In this document: in pieces, positions 26,801 through 39,092 of the stretch
Layout of the letters: each line of letters opens with the position of its first letter
How positions within the stretch are numbered: position 1 is the first letter of the stretch
NCBI RefSeq assembly: GCF_019599145.1
Contig: NZ_CP080647.1
Coordinates: forward strand, 2,852,001 to 2,916,000
DNA from: Streptomyces akebiae
GTDB taxonomy: Bacteria > Actinomycetota > Actinomycetes > Streptomycetales > Streptomycetaceae
Direction: 5' to 3'
DNA length: 64,000 nt
Notes under the pieces: generated by a model
Seen by the model: the letters and a program-made list of their open reading frames with translations, nothing else
The model's database searches: none
Told to the model about the DNA's origin: nothing
Program-made: the position numbers and the translations under genes

Positions 26801-27448
26801 AGCGCGATGCGCGGGGTGCTCGACCTCGCCGACCAGCTGATCATCATCTCGACGCCGTCCGTGGACGGTGCGAGCAGCGCCAGTACGACACTGGACTGGC
26901 TCTCCGCGCACGGGTACCAGGATCTGGTGGCACGTTCCATCACGGTCATCTCGGGAGTGCGCGAGACCGGCAAGATGATCAAGGTGGAGGACATCGTCTC
27001 CCACTTCGAGACGCGCTGCCGGGGTGTCGTCGTCGTGCCGTTCGACGAACACCTCTCCGCGGGTGCCGAGTTGGATCTCGACATGATGCGGCCGAAGGTG
27101 CGGGAGGCGTACTTCACGCTCGCCGCGATGGTCGCCGAGGACATCGCCCGTCATCAGCAGTCGCACGGTCTGTGGACCTCGGACGGCAACCCGCCGCCGG
27201 TCGTCGCCCCTCCGATGCCGGGTCAGCAGGCTCCCGCTCAGCAGCCGTACCCGCCGCAGTATCAGCAACATCCGCAGCAGGGCCAGCAGCCGTATCCCGG
27301 TCAGCCCTACCCGGGGCAGCCGGCCCCCGGACAGGCCCCCCAGCCCTACGGTCACCCCGGCCAGCCCGCACCCGGGCAGCCATATCCGCCGCAGCAGGCG
27401 CAACCGCAGCAGGGGCAGCCCCACCCGCCGGCACCGCCCCAGCAGTAG
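23870..27448 (+). CDS. EspI-like Pro/Ala-rich MinD/ParA-family ATPase
   Basis: This 1192-residue protein has about 780 residues of Ala/Pro/Gly/Gln-rich disordered sequence. It includes seven GYGFP motifs and a nearly exact duplicated block of about 30 residues (starting near 25480 and 25680). A MinD/ParA ATPase follows at about residues 850-1110 with the deviant P-loop [20 protein letters not shown] and [15 protein letters not shown] Gln/Pro tail closes the chain. Mycobacterial EspI in the ESX-1 locus has the same design, a Pro-rich start plus MinD-like ATPase, and modulates secretion. GTG 23870 follows AGGAGGAATT. The repeats may vary between strains. A 22-bp hairpin follows the stop. Confidence 0.88.
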   Translation: MNSDRDGIRGGWATPGDDQSDAESAVEATGEFTIDYAPPAWYTQNASSGGSGSGPGTGTGTGTGTEPGAASDEGGLPGGAHPAPPWPPVAAAPEAGAESGDIESGATMRISAAALKQEISAVGAGAGGSAESESASAADGGTGVEGVSEAGTTAAVAEVGEPGAGAAAQPVAASAAETVQDTQGGAGQDGGGGAAADGTATVGASGEAASEAEASGVEPSGGDITPDSASDGAEPTGAVSQDAAPQGDTPQHTAAQDSSPQSATTDDVQADEAAPSAAAPQPGSPQPVPQTGAPQNTPPVTPAPGVPGGAPQGASAWTPPPAPHGALPPLPPAFQLAAPVAPAPAAQWPPSAPPSAPPAEASQVSPGTPEQQAAHAQGAPSVPPQQPDHPQAPQGAPAAWGTPIDASPGAPIGAPTPAASPAPGDPAAPAAPDAAGAPQVTIASNAPDTPGAPGAPGTPGTNSAPSEPGTPGTPDATGVPGAPAAPAAPAAPMAPGVPASPDAPHAPTSPAAPGPTPPQGQPAAPPQAPGTPSPTGYGFPPADAPVPPQAPIPQQSGYGFPQPPAQPGQPVQGEHQGQAGHPGHPGQPVAPHPGASPPAQPTPGYGFPPADAPVPPQAPIPQQSGYGFPQPPAQPDQPAQPGTPGAPGAPVPQQHGYGFPQGAAQPPGSPYPPAPQTGYGFPPSAAQAPTPPGPPNSPAPQGGYGFPQPPAQPGQPGHPGHPGQPQPPFPGQPGDPGQQAHSGHPGHPGHPGQPGGQPQPPAPIDPRTGAAWPQPVQHDHRQPTNPGVAPLGYTAAVELSSDRLLNSKKQKQKSSRPSSGGGLFKLGGKKEEAERQRKLELIRTPVLSCYRIAVISLKGGVGKTTTTTALGSTLATERQDKILAIDANPDAGTLGRRVRRETGATIRDLVQAIPYLNSYMDIRRFTSQAASGLEIIANDVDPAVSTTFNDEDYRRAIDILGKQYPIILTDSGTGLLYSAMRGVLDLADQLIIISTPSVDGASSASTTLDWLSAHGYQDLVARSITVISGVRETGKMIKVEDIVSHFETRCRGVVVVPFDEHLSAGAELDLDMMRPKVREAYFTLAAMVAEDIARHQQSHGLWTSDGNPPPVVAPPMPGQQAPAQQPYPPQYQQHPQQGQQPYPGQPYPGQPAPGQAPQPYGHPGQPAPGQPYPPQQAQPQQGQPHPPAPPQQ

Positions 27449-27493
27449 CCCGCACGACAGCCGGCGGCACGCGGAACACAGCACGGCGGCACG

Positions 27494-27540
27494 ACTGAGG
27501 CCCGTACCGTTCACGGATCGTGAACGGTACGGGCCTCAGT
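27494..27540. terminator. Strong bidirectional terminator, 22-bp perfect stem
   Basis: Bases 27494-27515 and 27519-27540 are perfectly complementary around a 3-base loop (GAT). It stands between the converging EspI-like and ribF genes and should fold on either strand's transcript. Confidence 0.9.
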
Positions 27541-27573
27541 CCATCCAGGTCCGGGGGCGGGCCGGCCTCGGAG

Positions 27574-28554
27574 CTACCGGCGCTGCTTCCCCTCGTCGCC
27601 CTCGTCCCCCTCGTACGCGGCGATCAGCTCTCGGCACCTCTTCACGTCCTCGCCCATCGCCACCAGGAGCGCCTCCAGCGACTCGAACTTCGCCTGGCCG
27701 CGCACGAAGGCGAGGAAGTCGACGGCGACGTGGAGGCCGTAGAGGTCGAGGCCGACGCGGTCGATGGCGTACGCCTCGACGGTGCGCTCGGTGCCGTCGA
27801 ACTGCGGGTTGGTGCCGACGGAGATCGCTGCGGGCATGGCCTCGCCGGCGACGTGCAGCCAGCCGGCGTAGACACCGTCGGCGGGGATCGCGGTGTGCGG
27901 GAGGGTCTCGACGTTGGCCGTCGGGAAGCCCAGCTCACGGCCGCGCTGCGCGCCGCGTACGACGACGCCCTCGACGCGGTGGGGACGGCCGAGGATCTCG
28001 CGCGCGCCCTCGACATCGCCCTCGCCGACCAGCCGTCGGGTCAGGGTCGAGGAGAACGGCTGACCGCCGCCCGCCTCGCCGGTGACGAACAGGTCGACCA
28101 CCTCGACCTCGAAGTCGTAGGTCTTGCCCTGCTCGGCCAGGAACGCCACGTCCCCGGCGGCCTTGTGGCCGAAGCGGAAGTTGGGGCCCTCGACGACGGC
28201 CTTGGCGCGGAGCTTGTCGACCAGCACCTTGACGACGAAGTCGGCCGGGGACAGCCGCGAGAACTCGGTCGTGAAGGGCAGGATCAGGACCGCGTCCACC
28301 CCCAGTTCGGCCATCAGCTCGGCACGACGGTGGTGCGGGGCGAGCAGCGGAGGATGTGTGCCGGGGCGCAAGACCTCGCTGGGGTGCGGGTCGAAGGTGA
28401 CGGCGACGGAGGGAACGCCCAGCTCACGCGCGCGTTCCACGGCGTGTCGGAGGATCAGCTGGTGCCCGCGGTGCACCCCGTCGTAGGAACCGATGGTGAC
28501 GACGCTGCGCCCCCAGTCCTCGGGGATGTCCTCCAAACCACGCCAGCGCTGCAC
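27574..28554 (-). CDS. ribF: Bifunctional riboflavin kinase/FAD synthetase
   Basis: RibF converts riboflavin to FMN and then FAD. The N-terminal adenylyltransferase domain shows TIGSYDGVHRGHQ and AVTFDPHPSEVL; the C-terminal kinase domain shows QRGRELGFPTANV with the conserved GFPTAN, and ends in the family tail. At 326 residues it is full length. The start is GTG 28554 with GAGGAG before it. It converges with the EspI-like gene and follows the 1466-aa NTPase gene on the same strand. FMN from it is relevant to apbE at 44090. Confidence 0.97.
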   Translation of the reverse strand: MQRWRGLEDIPEDWGRSVVTIGSYDGVHRGHQLILRHAVERARELGVPSVAVTFDPHPSEVLRPGTHPPLLAPHHRRAELMAELGVDAVLILPFTTEFSRLSPADFVVKVLVDKLRAKAVVEGPNFRFGHKAAGDVAFLAEQGKTYDFEVEVVDLFVTGEAGGGQPFSSTLTRRLVGEGDVEGAREILGRPHRVEGVVVRGAQRGRELGFPTANVETLPHTAIPADGVYAGWLHVAGEAMPAAISVGTNPQFDGTERTVEAYAIDRVGLDLYGLHVAVDFLAFVRGQAKFESLEALLVAMGEDVKRCRELIAAYEGDEGDEGKQRR

Positions 28555-28709
28555 TGTGACCGCTCCTCGTCGAACCCGTGTCCGTATTGACGCCTAACCC
28601 TTGCGCAGGTCTAAGGGTGCCATGCCCGATGCTCTCCGCCCGCATCGGCATCCGGGCTGTGACCCTGAGCACGGGATCCGGCCCCTCGACCCGGTACGCC
28701 CGTCCCTCC

Positions 28710-31700
28710 TCACGCGGGCACCCGCACACCCGGCACCCCCGCCAGGTTCTCGATCATCCGACGGGTGCTGGGACCGACCACCGCCGCCCACTCCTGGGGC
28801 GTGCCGCTGAGCCAGCCGACCACCAGCTCCGCGAACCCGGGCACGTGGCGGGCCAGGTCGACGAGTGCCCAGTCGAATCGGGTGGCCCCTTCGGGCGTGC
28901 GGACCAGCAGCAGGCCGATGCGGTGAACCAGCACCCGGACGTCCGCGCCCACGCTCGTACCCGCCGCGCCCGCGACGACCGCCCGCAGCAGCGCGTCGAG
29001 GACGGACGGGTCCCGCTCGGTCGCCATCAGCAGGTCGAGCAGTTCGCGGCGCAGCGGGCGGGAGACGGGGGTGCCCGGTTCGGCGAAGACGGCAGCCAGG
29101 GCCGCGCGAACCTGGACCGGGCCGTCGACGATGAGGCCGCTGACCAGAGGGAACAGTACGGCGCGGGTGCCCGGGCCGTGTTCCAGTCTGCGGTCGACGT
29201 ACACGGCGACGTGCCCGGCCACCTCGGGGCGCAGGGCGACGACCTCCCGTACGAGGGTGGTGACGCGGCGCGCGAGGCCGGGCGTGGTGACCTCGGCGAG
29301 CGTGCGCAGGGCCTCCCCGTCCGAGCCCTCGGCGCCGGGCGTGCGCAGCCGGGCGCGGAAGGCGGCGAGGACCGGGTCCGGGTCGGTCGCGAGTGCGGTG
29401 ACCACGGCGCTCGCGGGCAGCTGCGGGTCACCCGCCGCGAAGCGTTCCAGCGCCTGCGGCAGATACCGCGGCCTGGTCCGCGGATCCCGTACGAGCAGGG
29501 CCAGGGCGCCGCTGTGCAGGGTGACGTCGGCGGGGCGGCCCAGCAGGGCGAATGCCGCGTAGCGCAGGAGTTCGCGGTCGGCCTCCGTGCGCACGTGCGG
29601 AGCGGTCCGCAGCCCGTACGCGAGCCCCGCGACCCGTCGGGCCGGACGCTCGTCGTGCGCCCACCGGTCGACGGCCCGGCATACCGCCGAGGGCTCCTCC
29701 TCGGACAGTACGGCGAGGAGCTCGTCGCCACGTCGGTGCGCGCAGTCGACGAGTGCCTCGGTCAGGTCGTCCAGGGCGCATCGTCGATGGGTGTGCAGCA
29801 GTGCCTGCGCGGCCGTCGCCACGGTGGCGTCCGGGGTCGCGACCAAGGGGGTGTCGTCGGCGAACCAACGGGTGAGCAGCGGTTGTACGTCGACGGGGGC
29901 GGCCGACAACAACCGGGAGACCGCGTCCAGGTAGCGGGGCCCCTCGCCGGTGGCCGGGTCGGCGACGACCAGGCGTCGCAGCAGGTCGAACCGTTCCGCC
30001 TCGGGCAGGGGCAGCGAGGCCCAGAAGTCCGGCCCGAACTCGGCCGGCACACCTCGGCCCTGGGCACGCCAGGCACCGATCCGCTCGGTGAGGAACCGCA
30101 GCACCCTGGTGTACGGCGTCGCGTCGGGCACCCGGAGCAGGGCCTCGGCCAGGAGACGGGTGGCCCACCAGGTGGGGTCGTCGGGGGCGGGGGCGCCCGG
30201 GGGCAGCAGGGCGTCCAGGGCGTCGAGCAACTCCTCCAGGCGTCCGGCGAGTTCGGTGGGGCCCTGTTGTCGGCCGAGGAGGAGCAGGGCGTGGACGACG
30301 GGGCCGATACGGTGGCGCGGCACGGGGAGGTCGCGGGTGGCCCGGCGGGCCTGCCTGCGCACGCGGGCCTCCGAGGGCATCGTGCCCCAGCCCCGCCGGG
30401 TCTCGGCCTGGGCGACCCAGCCACGGTGCACGAGCGCGTGCAGGGCGGCGTCGAGGTCCAGGTGTGCGCCCTGGATCCAGTCGGCCAGTTCCTCGTGGGC
30501 GAAGCGGTAGCCGTCGCCGGCCGGGACGAGCAGGCCCTCGGTGAGCACGGCCGAGGCCCAGCCGGTGGTGCCGCCGAGCCGCCGTCCCGGCACCGGTCCC
30601 CACGGGAACACGGCCTCGAACGCGGCCCGGTCCAACTCCCCCTGTCCGGGGCCGAGGCACCGCCGGGCCGCCTCGTGCACCTGCCCCGAGACCTGCGCCG
30701 CCAGCCGCCGCACGGCCGCGCCGCGCACCCCGTTCACCGCGGCGAGCCGCACGGCGATCCGCAGACACATCAGATCCAGGTAGGCAGCCAGCACCTCGTC
30801 CCTGCCGGGGCGGCCTGGAGCGGTGCGGTCCGCGGTGGGACCCGAGGGGTGCGGGGTCGGGCCGGGGTCGTAGGCGGTCGGGCCGGAGGAGGACGGTCCC
30901 GGGCCGGTGGGTCGTTGCGCCCGGCCGTGCGGGTGACCGCCCGTGTCCCGTGCCCCGGGAGCGGACGGAGCGGAGGCTCCGCCGGGGGTGGGGGCGGTCG
31001 TGGTGGTGCGCCCGGTGGAAGGGATGTCGGCCCCGGCCGACGGGATGCCGAGCCCGTCGCGTCCCGGTTCACTCGGTCCCCGGTCCTCCGGGCCCCGGTT
31101 TCCCGGGCCGTAGCGCCCCTGCTCCTGCGGTCCCCAGGCGTCCCGGCCCGCCGCCCGCGGTCCCCAGCCGTCCCGGCCCTGGTCCTCCGGGCCCCGGTCG
31201 CCACGGCCCTGATGCGCCGGCCCGGAGCCGCCCGGCACCCGGTCCTCCGGCTCCTCGTCGGTCCGGCCCGTCCCAGTGGCCCCTGCCATGTGCCCGTCGG
31301 GCGGTCCGGCGAAGGCGCCATCCTCGCCGGGCCGGCCGTTCGCGGGGTCAGGCAGTGCCGCTCGGACCTCGGACAGGAGTCGCAGGGTGAGGGGGTGCCG
31401 GGCGTCCTCGGCGGTGAGCGCGTCCTCGGGGATCCCGTACCGCAGGCGGGCCCGGCGGGCCTCGCTCTCGGTCAGGTCGCCCAGGCGCACACAGGCCGGC
31501 AGCAGTTGCCCCTCGGCGCCGGAAGCCTCCCCGTGCAGCAGTTCGGCGGGGAAGTGCGTCCCGGCCCGCTCCCAGTACTCGGCGCGGCAGGCCACCACGA
31601 GCCGAGCCCCGTTCGCCCGCAGCCACTCGACCGTCCCCGCGGTCCACTCGGCCAGCCGGTGCGCGAGCGTCGGCGGCATCTCCTCGGGCCCGTCGAGCAA

Positions 31701-33110
31701 CAACAGCAGCGGCCGCCCCTCCGCCCCCGCGAGCCGCGCGAGCCGCTCCGGCCGGATGTCCCCCAACTCGCCCTGGTAGCGACCCGGCAGCCACGGCCGC
31801 CCGCCCTCGGTTGCCCGATCTCCCAAAGCACCGGCACCGGCACCGCCCGAGGAATCCTCACCGCCACACGCACCCGCGGAAGCGGCGAATGCGGCCGAGA
31901 AGTCCGACGCGGCCCACCCACCCGACGCGGCGCCCTCGTCCGCCGCCCCGGGCCCGTCAGCCGCCCCGGGCCCGTCGGCGGCCGAGGCTTGTCCCGCGCC
32001 AGAGCCGGCGCTCCTGCCAGGCCCCCCGGATCCTCGCGCCGACGCCTCCCACTCCCCCGTGGAACCCCCCGCGTCCGACCCCTCCGAGGAGGCCGACACG
32101 GACGCCGCCACGATCCGTCCCGCGCGTTCCAGGGCGCGTCGGGCCGCGTCCGCCACGGAGGTGTCGGCGGAGAGGAGGTCGGCGCCGCGGAGCCAGAGAG
32201 TGGGGGCGGGGGCCGGGCCCCGGCCGCGTCGGGCGGCGAGGGCGGCCAGTTCCGTCGTACGGCCGCTGCCGGGTGGGCCGACGAGACCGAGAACGGCGGC
32301 GGGGCCCTCGGAGAAGGCGCTGAACTCCCTTACGACGTCGACCCGTTCGACCGGATCGGCGTCGGCCGCCGCCATGGCCCCGGCGCCCGCCCCCGGCCCG
32401 TCCGAGCCCACCGTCGTGGCCGTGAGCTCCAGCACCCCCGCCAGGTTCAGATCCGTTCCGTACGCCGGCACGGTCGCCGCGTTGCGGGCGAGCAGCTCGG
32501 CCAGCGGCTGCTCGGCCTGCCACCCCCGCAGGGGAACGGCGAAGCCCGTGGCCCGGTGCTGTGCCTCCAGGGCCGTGCCGAGGACGCCCACCACGGCCCC
32601 CGTGGTCATGTCGAGCACGGGTCCCCCGGCCGCGCCCCCGCCCAGCCGCAGCGCGTCGCTCCCCGCGGTGCCGATCGCCAACTCCAGGGCGCCGCGCAGC
32701 AGATGGAAACCGTCGGTCGCGGTGTACGTGACGTCCGCCGTACCCAGCACCCGTGCCTCGCGCCAGCCGCCGGCCGCGATGCGGACGTACGCACCCGTCT
32801 CGACCTCGTCCCGCAGGGCGAAGGGCAGCGGGTCCACGCACAGCCCCTGGGTGCGGATGAGCGCGAGGTCGAGGGCGGGCAACGGCGTGACCGCGTCGGA
32901 CGTCACCACACAGACACGGTCGCCGGTGGCGCGCACCACGATCCGGGCCAGCCCGTCCACCGCCTCGTGGCTGGTGACGACCGTGCCGTGGTGGTCGGCG
33001 ACGAACCCCGTGCCACGTGGTCGTCCCGCCAGATCGCCGACCCGCACCAGGACTTCGTCCCGCGCCGCCCGGCGGCCGTCGTCGGTCGCCCGACGGCCCC
33101 GTACCACCAT
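28710..33110 (-). CDS. Trypsin-like pseudoprotease fused to an NTPase
   Basis: This 1466-residue protein has a chymotrypsin-fold domain at about residues 15-190 that keeps His48 (TSHEAV) and Asp81 (ALDLALI). However, GGAAGGPVLD stands where GDSGGP should be, so the catalytic serine is Ala161. A P-loop NTPase follows (GPPGSGRTTELAAL, about residue 275; LLLLLDGPEEMPPT later), as in STAND-type proteins. A Gly/Pro/Asp/Arg-rich repeat insert spans about residues 610-760. The rest is alpha-helical Ala/Arg/Leu-rich repeats, possibly HEAT-like. The start is ATG 33110 with GGGGAGG 7 bases before; longer frames lack a site. Related protease-STAND fusions act in signalling or defence, but this copy cannot cut by the usual mechanism. 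Confidence 0.85.
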   Translation of the reverse strand: MVVRGRRATDDGRRAARDEVLVRVGDLAGRPRGTGFVADHHGTVVTSHEAVDGLARIVVRATGDRVCVVTSDAVTPLPALDLALIRTQGLCVDPLPFALRDEVETGAYVRIAAGGWREARVLGTADVTYTATDGFHLLRGALELAIGTAGSDALRLGGGAAGGPVLDMTTGAVVGVLGTALEAQHRATGFAVPLRGWQAEQPLAELLARNAATVPAYGTDLNLAGVLELTATTVGSDGPGAGAGAMAAADADPVERVDVVREFSAFSEGPAAVLGLVGPPGSGRTTELAALAARRGRGPAPAPTLWLRGADLLSADTSVADAARRALERAGRIVAASVSASSEGSDAGGSTGEWEASARGSGGPGRSAGSGAGQASAADGPGAADGPGAADEGAASGGWAASDFSAAFAASAGACGGEDSSGGAGAGALGDRATEGGRPWLPGRYQGELGDIRPERLARLAGAEGRPLLLLLDGPEEMPPTLAHRLAEWTAGTVEWLRANGARLVVACRAEYWERAGTHFPAELLHGEASGAEGQLLPACVRLGDLTESEARRARLRYGIPEDALTAEDARHPLTLRLLSEVRAALPDPANGRPGEDGAFAGPPDGHMAGATGTGRTDEEPEDRVPGGSGPAHQGRGDRGPEDQGRDGWGPRAAGRDAWGPQEQGRYGPGNRGPEDRGPSEPGRDGLGIPSAGADIPSTGRTTTTAPTPGGASAPSAPGARDTGGHPHGRAQRPTGPGPSSSGPTAYDPGPTPHPSGPTADRTAPGRPGRDEVLAAYLDLMCLRIAVRLAAVNGVRGAAVRRLAAQVSGQVHEAARRCLGPGQGELDRAAFEAVFPWGPVPGRRLGGTTGWASAVLTEGLLVPAGDGYRFAHEELADWIQGAHLDLDAALHALVHRGWVAQAETRRGWGTMPSEARVRRQARRATRDLPVPRHRIGPVVHALLLLGRQQGPTELAGRLEELLDALDALLPPGAPAPDDPTWWATRLLAEALLRVPDATPYTRVLRFLTERIGAWRAQGRGVPAEFGPDFWASLPLPEAERFDLLRRLVVADPATGEGPRYLDAVSRLLSAAPVDVQPLLTRWFADDTPLVATPDATVATAAQALLHTHRRCALDDLTEALVDCAHRRGDELLAVLSEEEPSAVCRAVDRWAHDERPARRVAGLAYGLRTAPHVRTEADRELLRYAAFALLGRPADVTLHSGALALLVRDPRTRPRYLPQALERFAAGDPQLPASAVVTALATDPDPVLAAFRARLRTPGAEGSDGEALRTLAEVTTPGLARRVTTLVREVVALRPEVAGHVAVYVDRRLEHGPGTRAVLFPLVSGLIVDGPVQVRAALAAVFAEPGTPVSRPLRRELLDLLMATERDPSVLDALLRAVVAGAAGTSVGADVRVLVHRIGLLLVRTPEGATRFDWALVDLARHVPGFAELVVGWLSGTPQEWAAVVGPSTRRMIENLAGVPGVRVPA

Positions 33111-33459
33111 GTCCTGACCTCCCCGTCGTACCTGTGTTCCGACGGTAGGCACGTGAAGATCAGCGGAACAGATCGCGCGACGAACGCGCCCCCTTCCACT
33201 CCCTCGGTTCACTCCGAGCGCCTGCACGAAGGGGTGAATAGCCCCGGGCAGATGGATACACCTCTGGGTGGGGGAACCGAGGGGGGACCGTGGAGCGGCG
33301 GGAACAGCGACCCCGTGAGACCGCCGCTCCACGCTCCACCGGGTCGAGCCGTGTCGGGCCGGGTGCCCCTGCGGCACCGTCCGGGCCAGGGGCTGAGCCC
33401 CCGAGCCCCCTAGCCCTCGCCTGACAACGCGGGTTGGTGCTGCGGTGCCCGCCTCGGGG
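33111..33459. other. 349-base gap after truB
   Basis: No gene seen. It holds the truB-side terminator stem (33290-33332), a shorter GGGGCTGAGCCCC hairpin near 33395, and presumably the promoter of the NTPase gene near 33120-33200, where GC is lower. Confidence 0.5.
33290..33332 (-). terminator. Terminator of the rimP-truB gene series
   Basis: GTGGAGCGGCGG (33290-33301) and CCGCCGCTCCAC (33321-33332) form a perfect 12-bp stem with a 19-base loop, about 130 bases past the truB stop. No U-tail. Confidence 0.7.
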
Positions 33460-34374
33460 TCAGCCGAAGACGGCCAGGCTCTTCGCCTTGCCCTTCTGGC
33501 TTTCGACCAGGGCCAGGAAGCGACCCGTGGGGTCGAAGACGGCCGTGGCGCCCCGGTCCGCGTACTCCTCGGGCATGTCCAGGCGGACCCCGTTCAGCAG
33601 GAGCCGGGCGCGCCTGTCGTCCACGTCCCAGCGGGGGAACGCGGCCGCGGCGGCTTCGGCGACCGGCATGACGGTCAGCTCCTGCTGGAGCTGGTCGAGA
33701 GTCCGCGCGGAGTCCAGCTTGTACGGGCCGACGCGGGTCCGGCGCAGCGCGGTGAGATGGCCACCGACGCCCAGTCCCGCACCCAGATCGCGGGCGAGGG
33801 CACGGATGTAGGTCCCGGAGGAGCACACCACCGACACCACCAGGTCGACAACGGGGGTGCCGTCCTCGGCGACGGCCTGGCGGACGTCGTACACGGCGAA
33901 GGAGGAGATGGTGACGGGCCGGGCGGGAATCTCGAAGTCCTCACCGTCGCGGGCCCGCTTGTACGACCGCACGCCGTCGATCTTGATGGCGCTGACCTTG
34001 GACGGCACCTGCATGATCCGTCCGGTCAGCTCGGCCACACCGGCGTCGACGGCTTCGCGGGTGACCTTCGACGCGTCGACCGACGCCGTGATCTCGCCCT
34101 CGGCGTCGTCGGTGACCGTCGTCTGCCCGAGCCGGACGGTGCCGAGGTACTCCTTCTCCGTGAGCGCGAGGTGACCGAGCAGCTTGGTCGCCTTCTCCAC
34201 CCCCAGGACGAGCACTCCGGTGGCCATGGGGTCGAGCGTCCCCGCGTGTCCGACCCGTCGGGTCCGGGCGATGCCGCGCATCTTGGCGACGACATCGTGC
34301 GAAGTGAAGCCCGACGGCTTGTCGACGATGACAAGGCCGTCGGGCGTGGTGTTCTTCTGGCGCTGCTGGGTCAT
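33460..34374 (-). CDS. truB: tRNA pseudouridine(55) synthase
   Basis: TruB makes pseudouridine 55 in the tRNA T-loop. The 304-residue chain has the catalytic Asp48 in GHAGTLDPMATG, the KPSGFTSHDVV start motif, LTGRIMQVPSKVSAIKIDG and GTYIRALARDLG. The ATG at 34374 overlaps the rbfA stop (ATGA), showing translational coupling. Confidence 0.97.
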   Translation of the reverse strand: MTQQRQKNTTPDGLVIVDKPSGFTSHDVVAKMRGIARTRRVGHAGTLDPMATGVLVLGVEKATKLLGHLALTEKEYLGTVRLGQTTVTDDAEGEITASVDASKVTREAVDAGVAELTGRIMQVPSKVSAIKIDGVRSYKRARDGEDFEIPARPVTISSFAVYDVRQAVAEDGTPVVDLVVSVVCSSGTYIRALARDLGAGLGVGGHLTALRRTRVGPYKLDSARTLDQLQQELTVMPVAEAAAAAFPRWDVDDRRARLLLNGVRLDMPEEYADRGATAVFDPTGRFLALVESQKGKAKSLAVFG

Positions 34375-34835
34375 TCGGCGGCGGCATCCTCGTCGGCGTC
34401 GTCCTCGGCGTCGTCGCCCGGCTTGCGGTAGGGGTCGGCCTCACCGGCGTACTTGGCCCCCGAGGCGCTCTCGCGCACCGCGGCGTCGGAGGCCCGCGCC
34501 TTGTCGAGGAGGTCGTCGATGGTCTTGGCGGTGTCCGGGAGGGCGTCGGCCACGAAGGTGAGGGTCGGCGTGAACTTCACACCGGCGGCACGGCCGACCT
34601 CGGAACGGAGGATGCCCTTGGCGCTCTCCAGCCCCGCGGCGGCGGCCGCCCGCTCCTCGTCGTCCCCGTACACCGTGTAGAAGACGGTCGCCTCCCGCAG
34701 GTCCCCGGTCACCCGGGTGTCCGTGATGGTGACGTGTGAGCCGAGCCGCGGGTCCTTGATCCCGCGCAGCAGCTTCTGGGCCACCACCTCTCGGATGAGG
34801 TCCGCCAGCCTCTTGGCACGCGCGTTGTCGGCCAC
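34371..34835 (-). CDS. rbfA: Ribosome-binding factor A
   Basis: RbfA helps mature the 30S subunit by binding the 16S 5' end region. This 154-residue copy has the KH-like fold signatures RVADLIREVVAQKLLRGIKD-like start, VTITDTRVTGDLREATVFYT and LTFVADALPDTAKTIDDLLD. A C-terminal Asp/Glu/Ala tail of about 25 residues is extra. GTG 34835 has GGAGAC before it. It lies between the DUF503 gene and truB. Confidence 0.95.
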   Translation of the reverse strand: MADNARAKRLADLIREVVAQKLLRGIKDPRLGSHVTITDTRVTGDLREATVFYTVYGDDEERAAAAAGLESAKGILRSEVGRAAGVKFTPTLTFVADALPDTAKTIDDLLDKARASDAAVRESASGAKYAGEADPYRKPGDDAEDDADEDAAAE

Positions 34836-34898
34836 TGGTCCGTCTCCTAGCTCGTTCTGCGTAACTACTGCTTCTTCAACTGTCCCCGCGCCGCCGGA

Positions 34899-35192
34899 TC
34901 AGTCGTCGTCGCCGTGCAGGCGCCGCCGTACCGACAGCAGTTCCACCTCGGGGCGCCCGGCGACCAGCCGCTCGCACCGGTCCAGTACGTCGGTCAGGTG
35001 CCCCGTGTCGCCGGAGACCACCGCCAGGCCGATCACGGCCCTGCGGTGCAGATCCATATGGTCGACCTCCGCCACGCTCACCGCGAACCTGCGGTGCAGC
35101 TCGGCCACGATCGGGCGGACGACGGAGCGCTTCTCCTTCAGCGACCGTACGTCGCCGAGGAGGAGATCGAAGGACAGAGTCCCCACGTACAT
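34899..35192 (-). CDS. DUF503 family protein (YlxP-like)
   Basis: This 97-residue protein matches DUF503: MYVGTLSFDLLLGDVRSLKE, KRSVVRPIVAELHRRFAVSV, AEVDHMDLHRRAVIGLAVVS and a closing arginine strand. In many Gram-positive bacteria such a gene lies between infB and rbfA, as here; the role is unknown but a link to ribosome assembly is often assumed. ATG 35192 gives the family N-terminus; much longer in-frame reading upstream is antisense-like noise. Confidence 0.92.
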   Translation of the reverse strand: MYVGTLSFDLLLGDVRSLKEKRSVVRPIVAELHRRFAVSVAEVDHMDLHRRAVIGLAVVSGDTGHLTDVLDRCERLVAGRPEVELLSVRRRLHGDDD

Positions 35193-35385
35193 GTGTGTAT
35201 CCGGTTCACCCGCCGGTACGGGATCGATGGCCCGCCCGTAGCCGGGCGGGAACATCAGAACCGTACATCGGCCTGGCGCTGCGACTCGACGCAATATCGG
35301 CGCCTGGGGCCCGGGACCCTTCTCCCAGGCACGGGGAACCGCGCGAAGGAGGTCCGGGGGCGAAGACCCCAGGAACGACCACACC

Positions 35386-35414
35386 GGCCGAGGGCGCCCA
35401 TGGCACCCCCGGCC
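35386..35414 (-). terminator. Hairpin after infB
   Basis: GGCCG, GGG and GCC (35386-35398) pair with GGC, CCC and CGGCC (35402-35414) with two symmetric mismatches. It is 17 bases past the infB stop. It may separate infB from the DUF503-rbfA-truB part. Confidence 0.5.
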
Positions 35415-35430
35415 GGCGTGAACCACCGTC

Positions 35431-38523
<3,093 letters not shown>

Positions 38524-38670
38524 TTCGCTCCTTTTTAGGTCCGGGTGCGTCCGGACCGTCGCTACTTCATGGGCGTACTCATCGCGTGCTCATCGAGTGC
38601 TCATCGCAATCTCGACCTACTTCCAACTCGCGGGGTACCAGGGCCGCACGGAGGCTCCGTGCGACACGTC

Positions 38671-38967
38671 TTACGGTGTTGCCTGCTCGGCAACTGTTGT
38701 CTGCTCCACGTATCGGCGCAACGCCTTTGTGTCGAGCGCTCCCGGGGCACGCAGCGCCCGCGTGAACGCCCGGCGGCGTAGCCCCAAGTCGAGACAGACC
38801 TGAACGGGGTGTACGTACGCACCCCGGCCGGGCAGCGTACCGCGAGGATCGGGGACGCATTCGCCCTCGATCGCCACGACGCGCAGCAGTTCGGTCTTGG
38901 CCGATCGCTGCCTGCACCCCACACAGGTGCGTTCAGGGCATGCACGGGCACGCGTCCGGCCAGACAC
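38671..38967 (-). CDS. ylxR: YlxR/RnpM RNA-binding protein
   Basis: This 98-residue protein contains the YlxR core PERTCVGCRQRSAKTELLRV and DPRGTLPGRGAYVHP, with a helix LRRRAFTRALRAP after it. The family binds RNA and, in Bacillus, modulates RNase P (RnpM). It sits between nusA and infB as in most Gram-positives. GTG 38967 has GGGAGG about 10 bases upstream. Confidence 0.95.
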   Translation of the reverse strand: MSGRTRARACPERTCVGCRQRSAKTELLRVVAIEGECVPDPRGTLPGRGAYVHPVQVCLDLGLRRRAFTRALRAPGALDTKALRRYVEQTTVAEQATP

Positions 38968-39092
38968 TGCTAAGTCTACCTCCCCGCGGCGACCTCACCC
39001 CTTTGGGGCAAGAATCGAACAGTTGCCGCGCATATAACTGACGTGATCTAAGCGACCTGCGGCTTGGATCTATTCCCCGGCTGCTCGGACAC

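Noticed and set aside
28578..33413. A 1611-codon plus-strand frame opposite the NTPase gene
   Set aside because: The minus strand has protease and P-loop motifs and an ideal ribosome site; the plus frame is Gly/Arg/Pro-rich without homology.
39000..39092. Possible tRNA or small RNA between ylxR and nusA
   Set aside because: No cloverleaf, T-loop consensus or terminator could be folded; only an A/T-richer gap.
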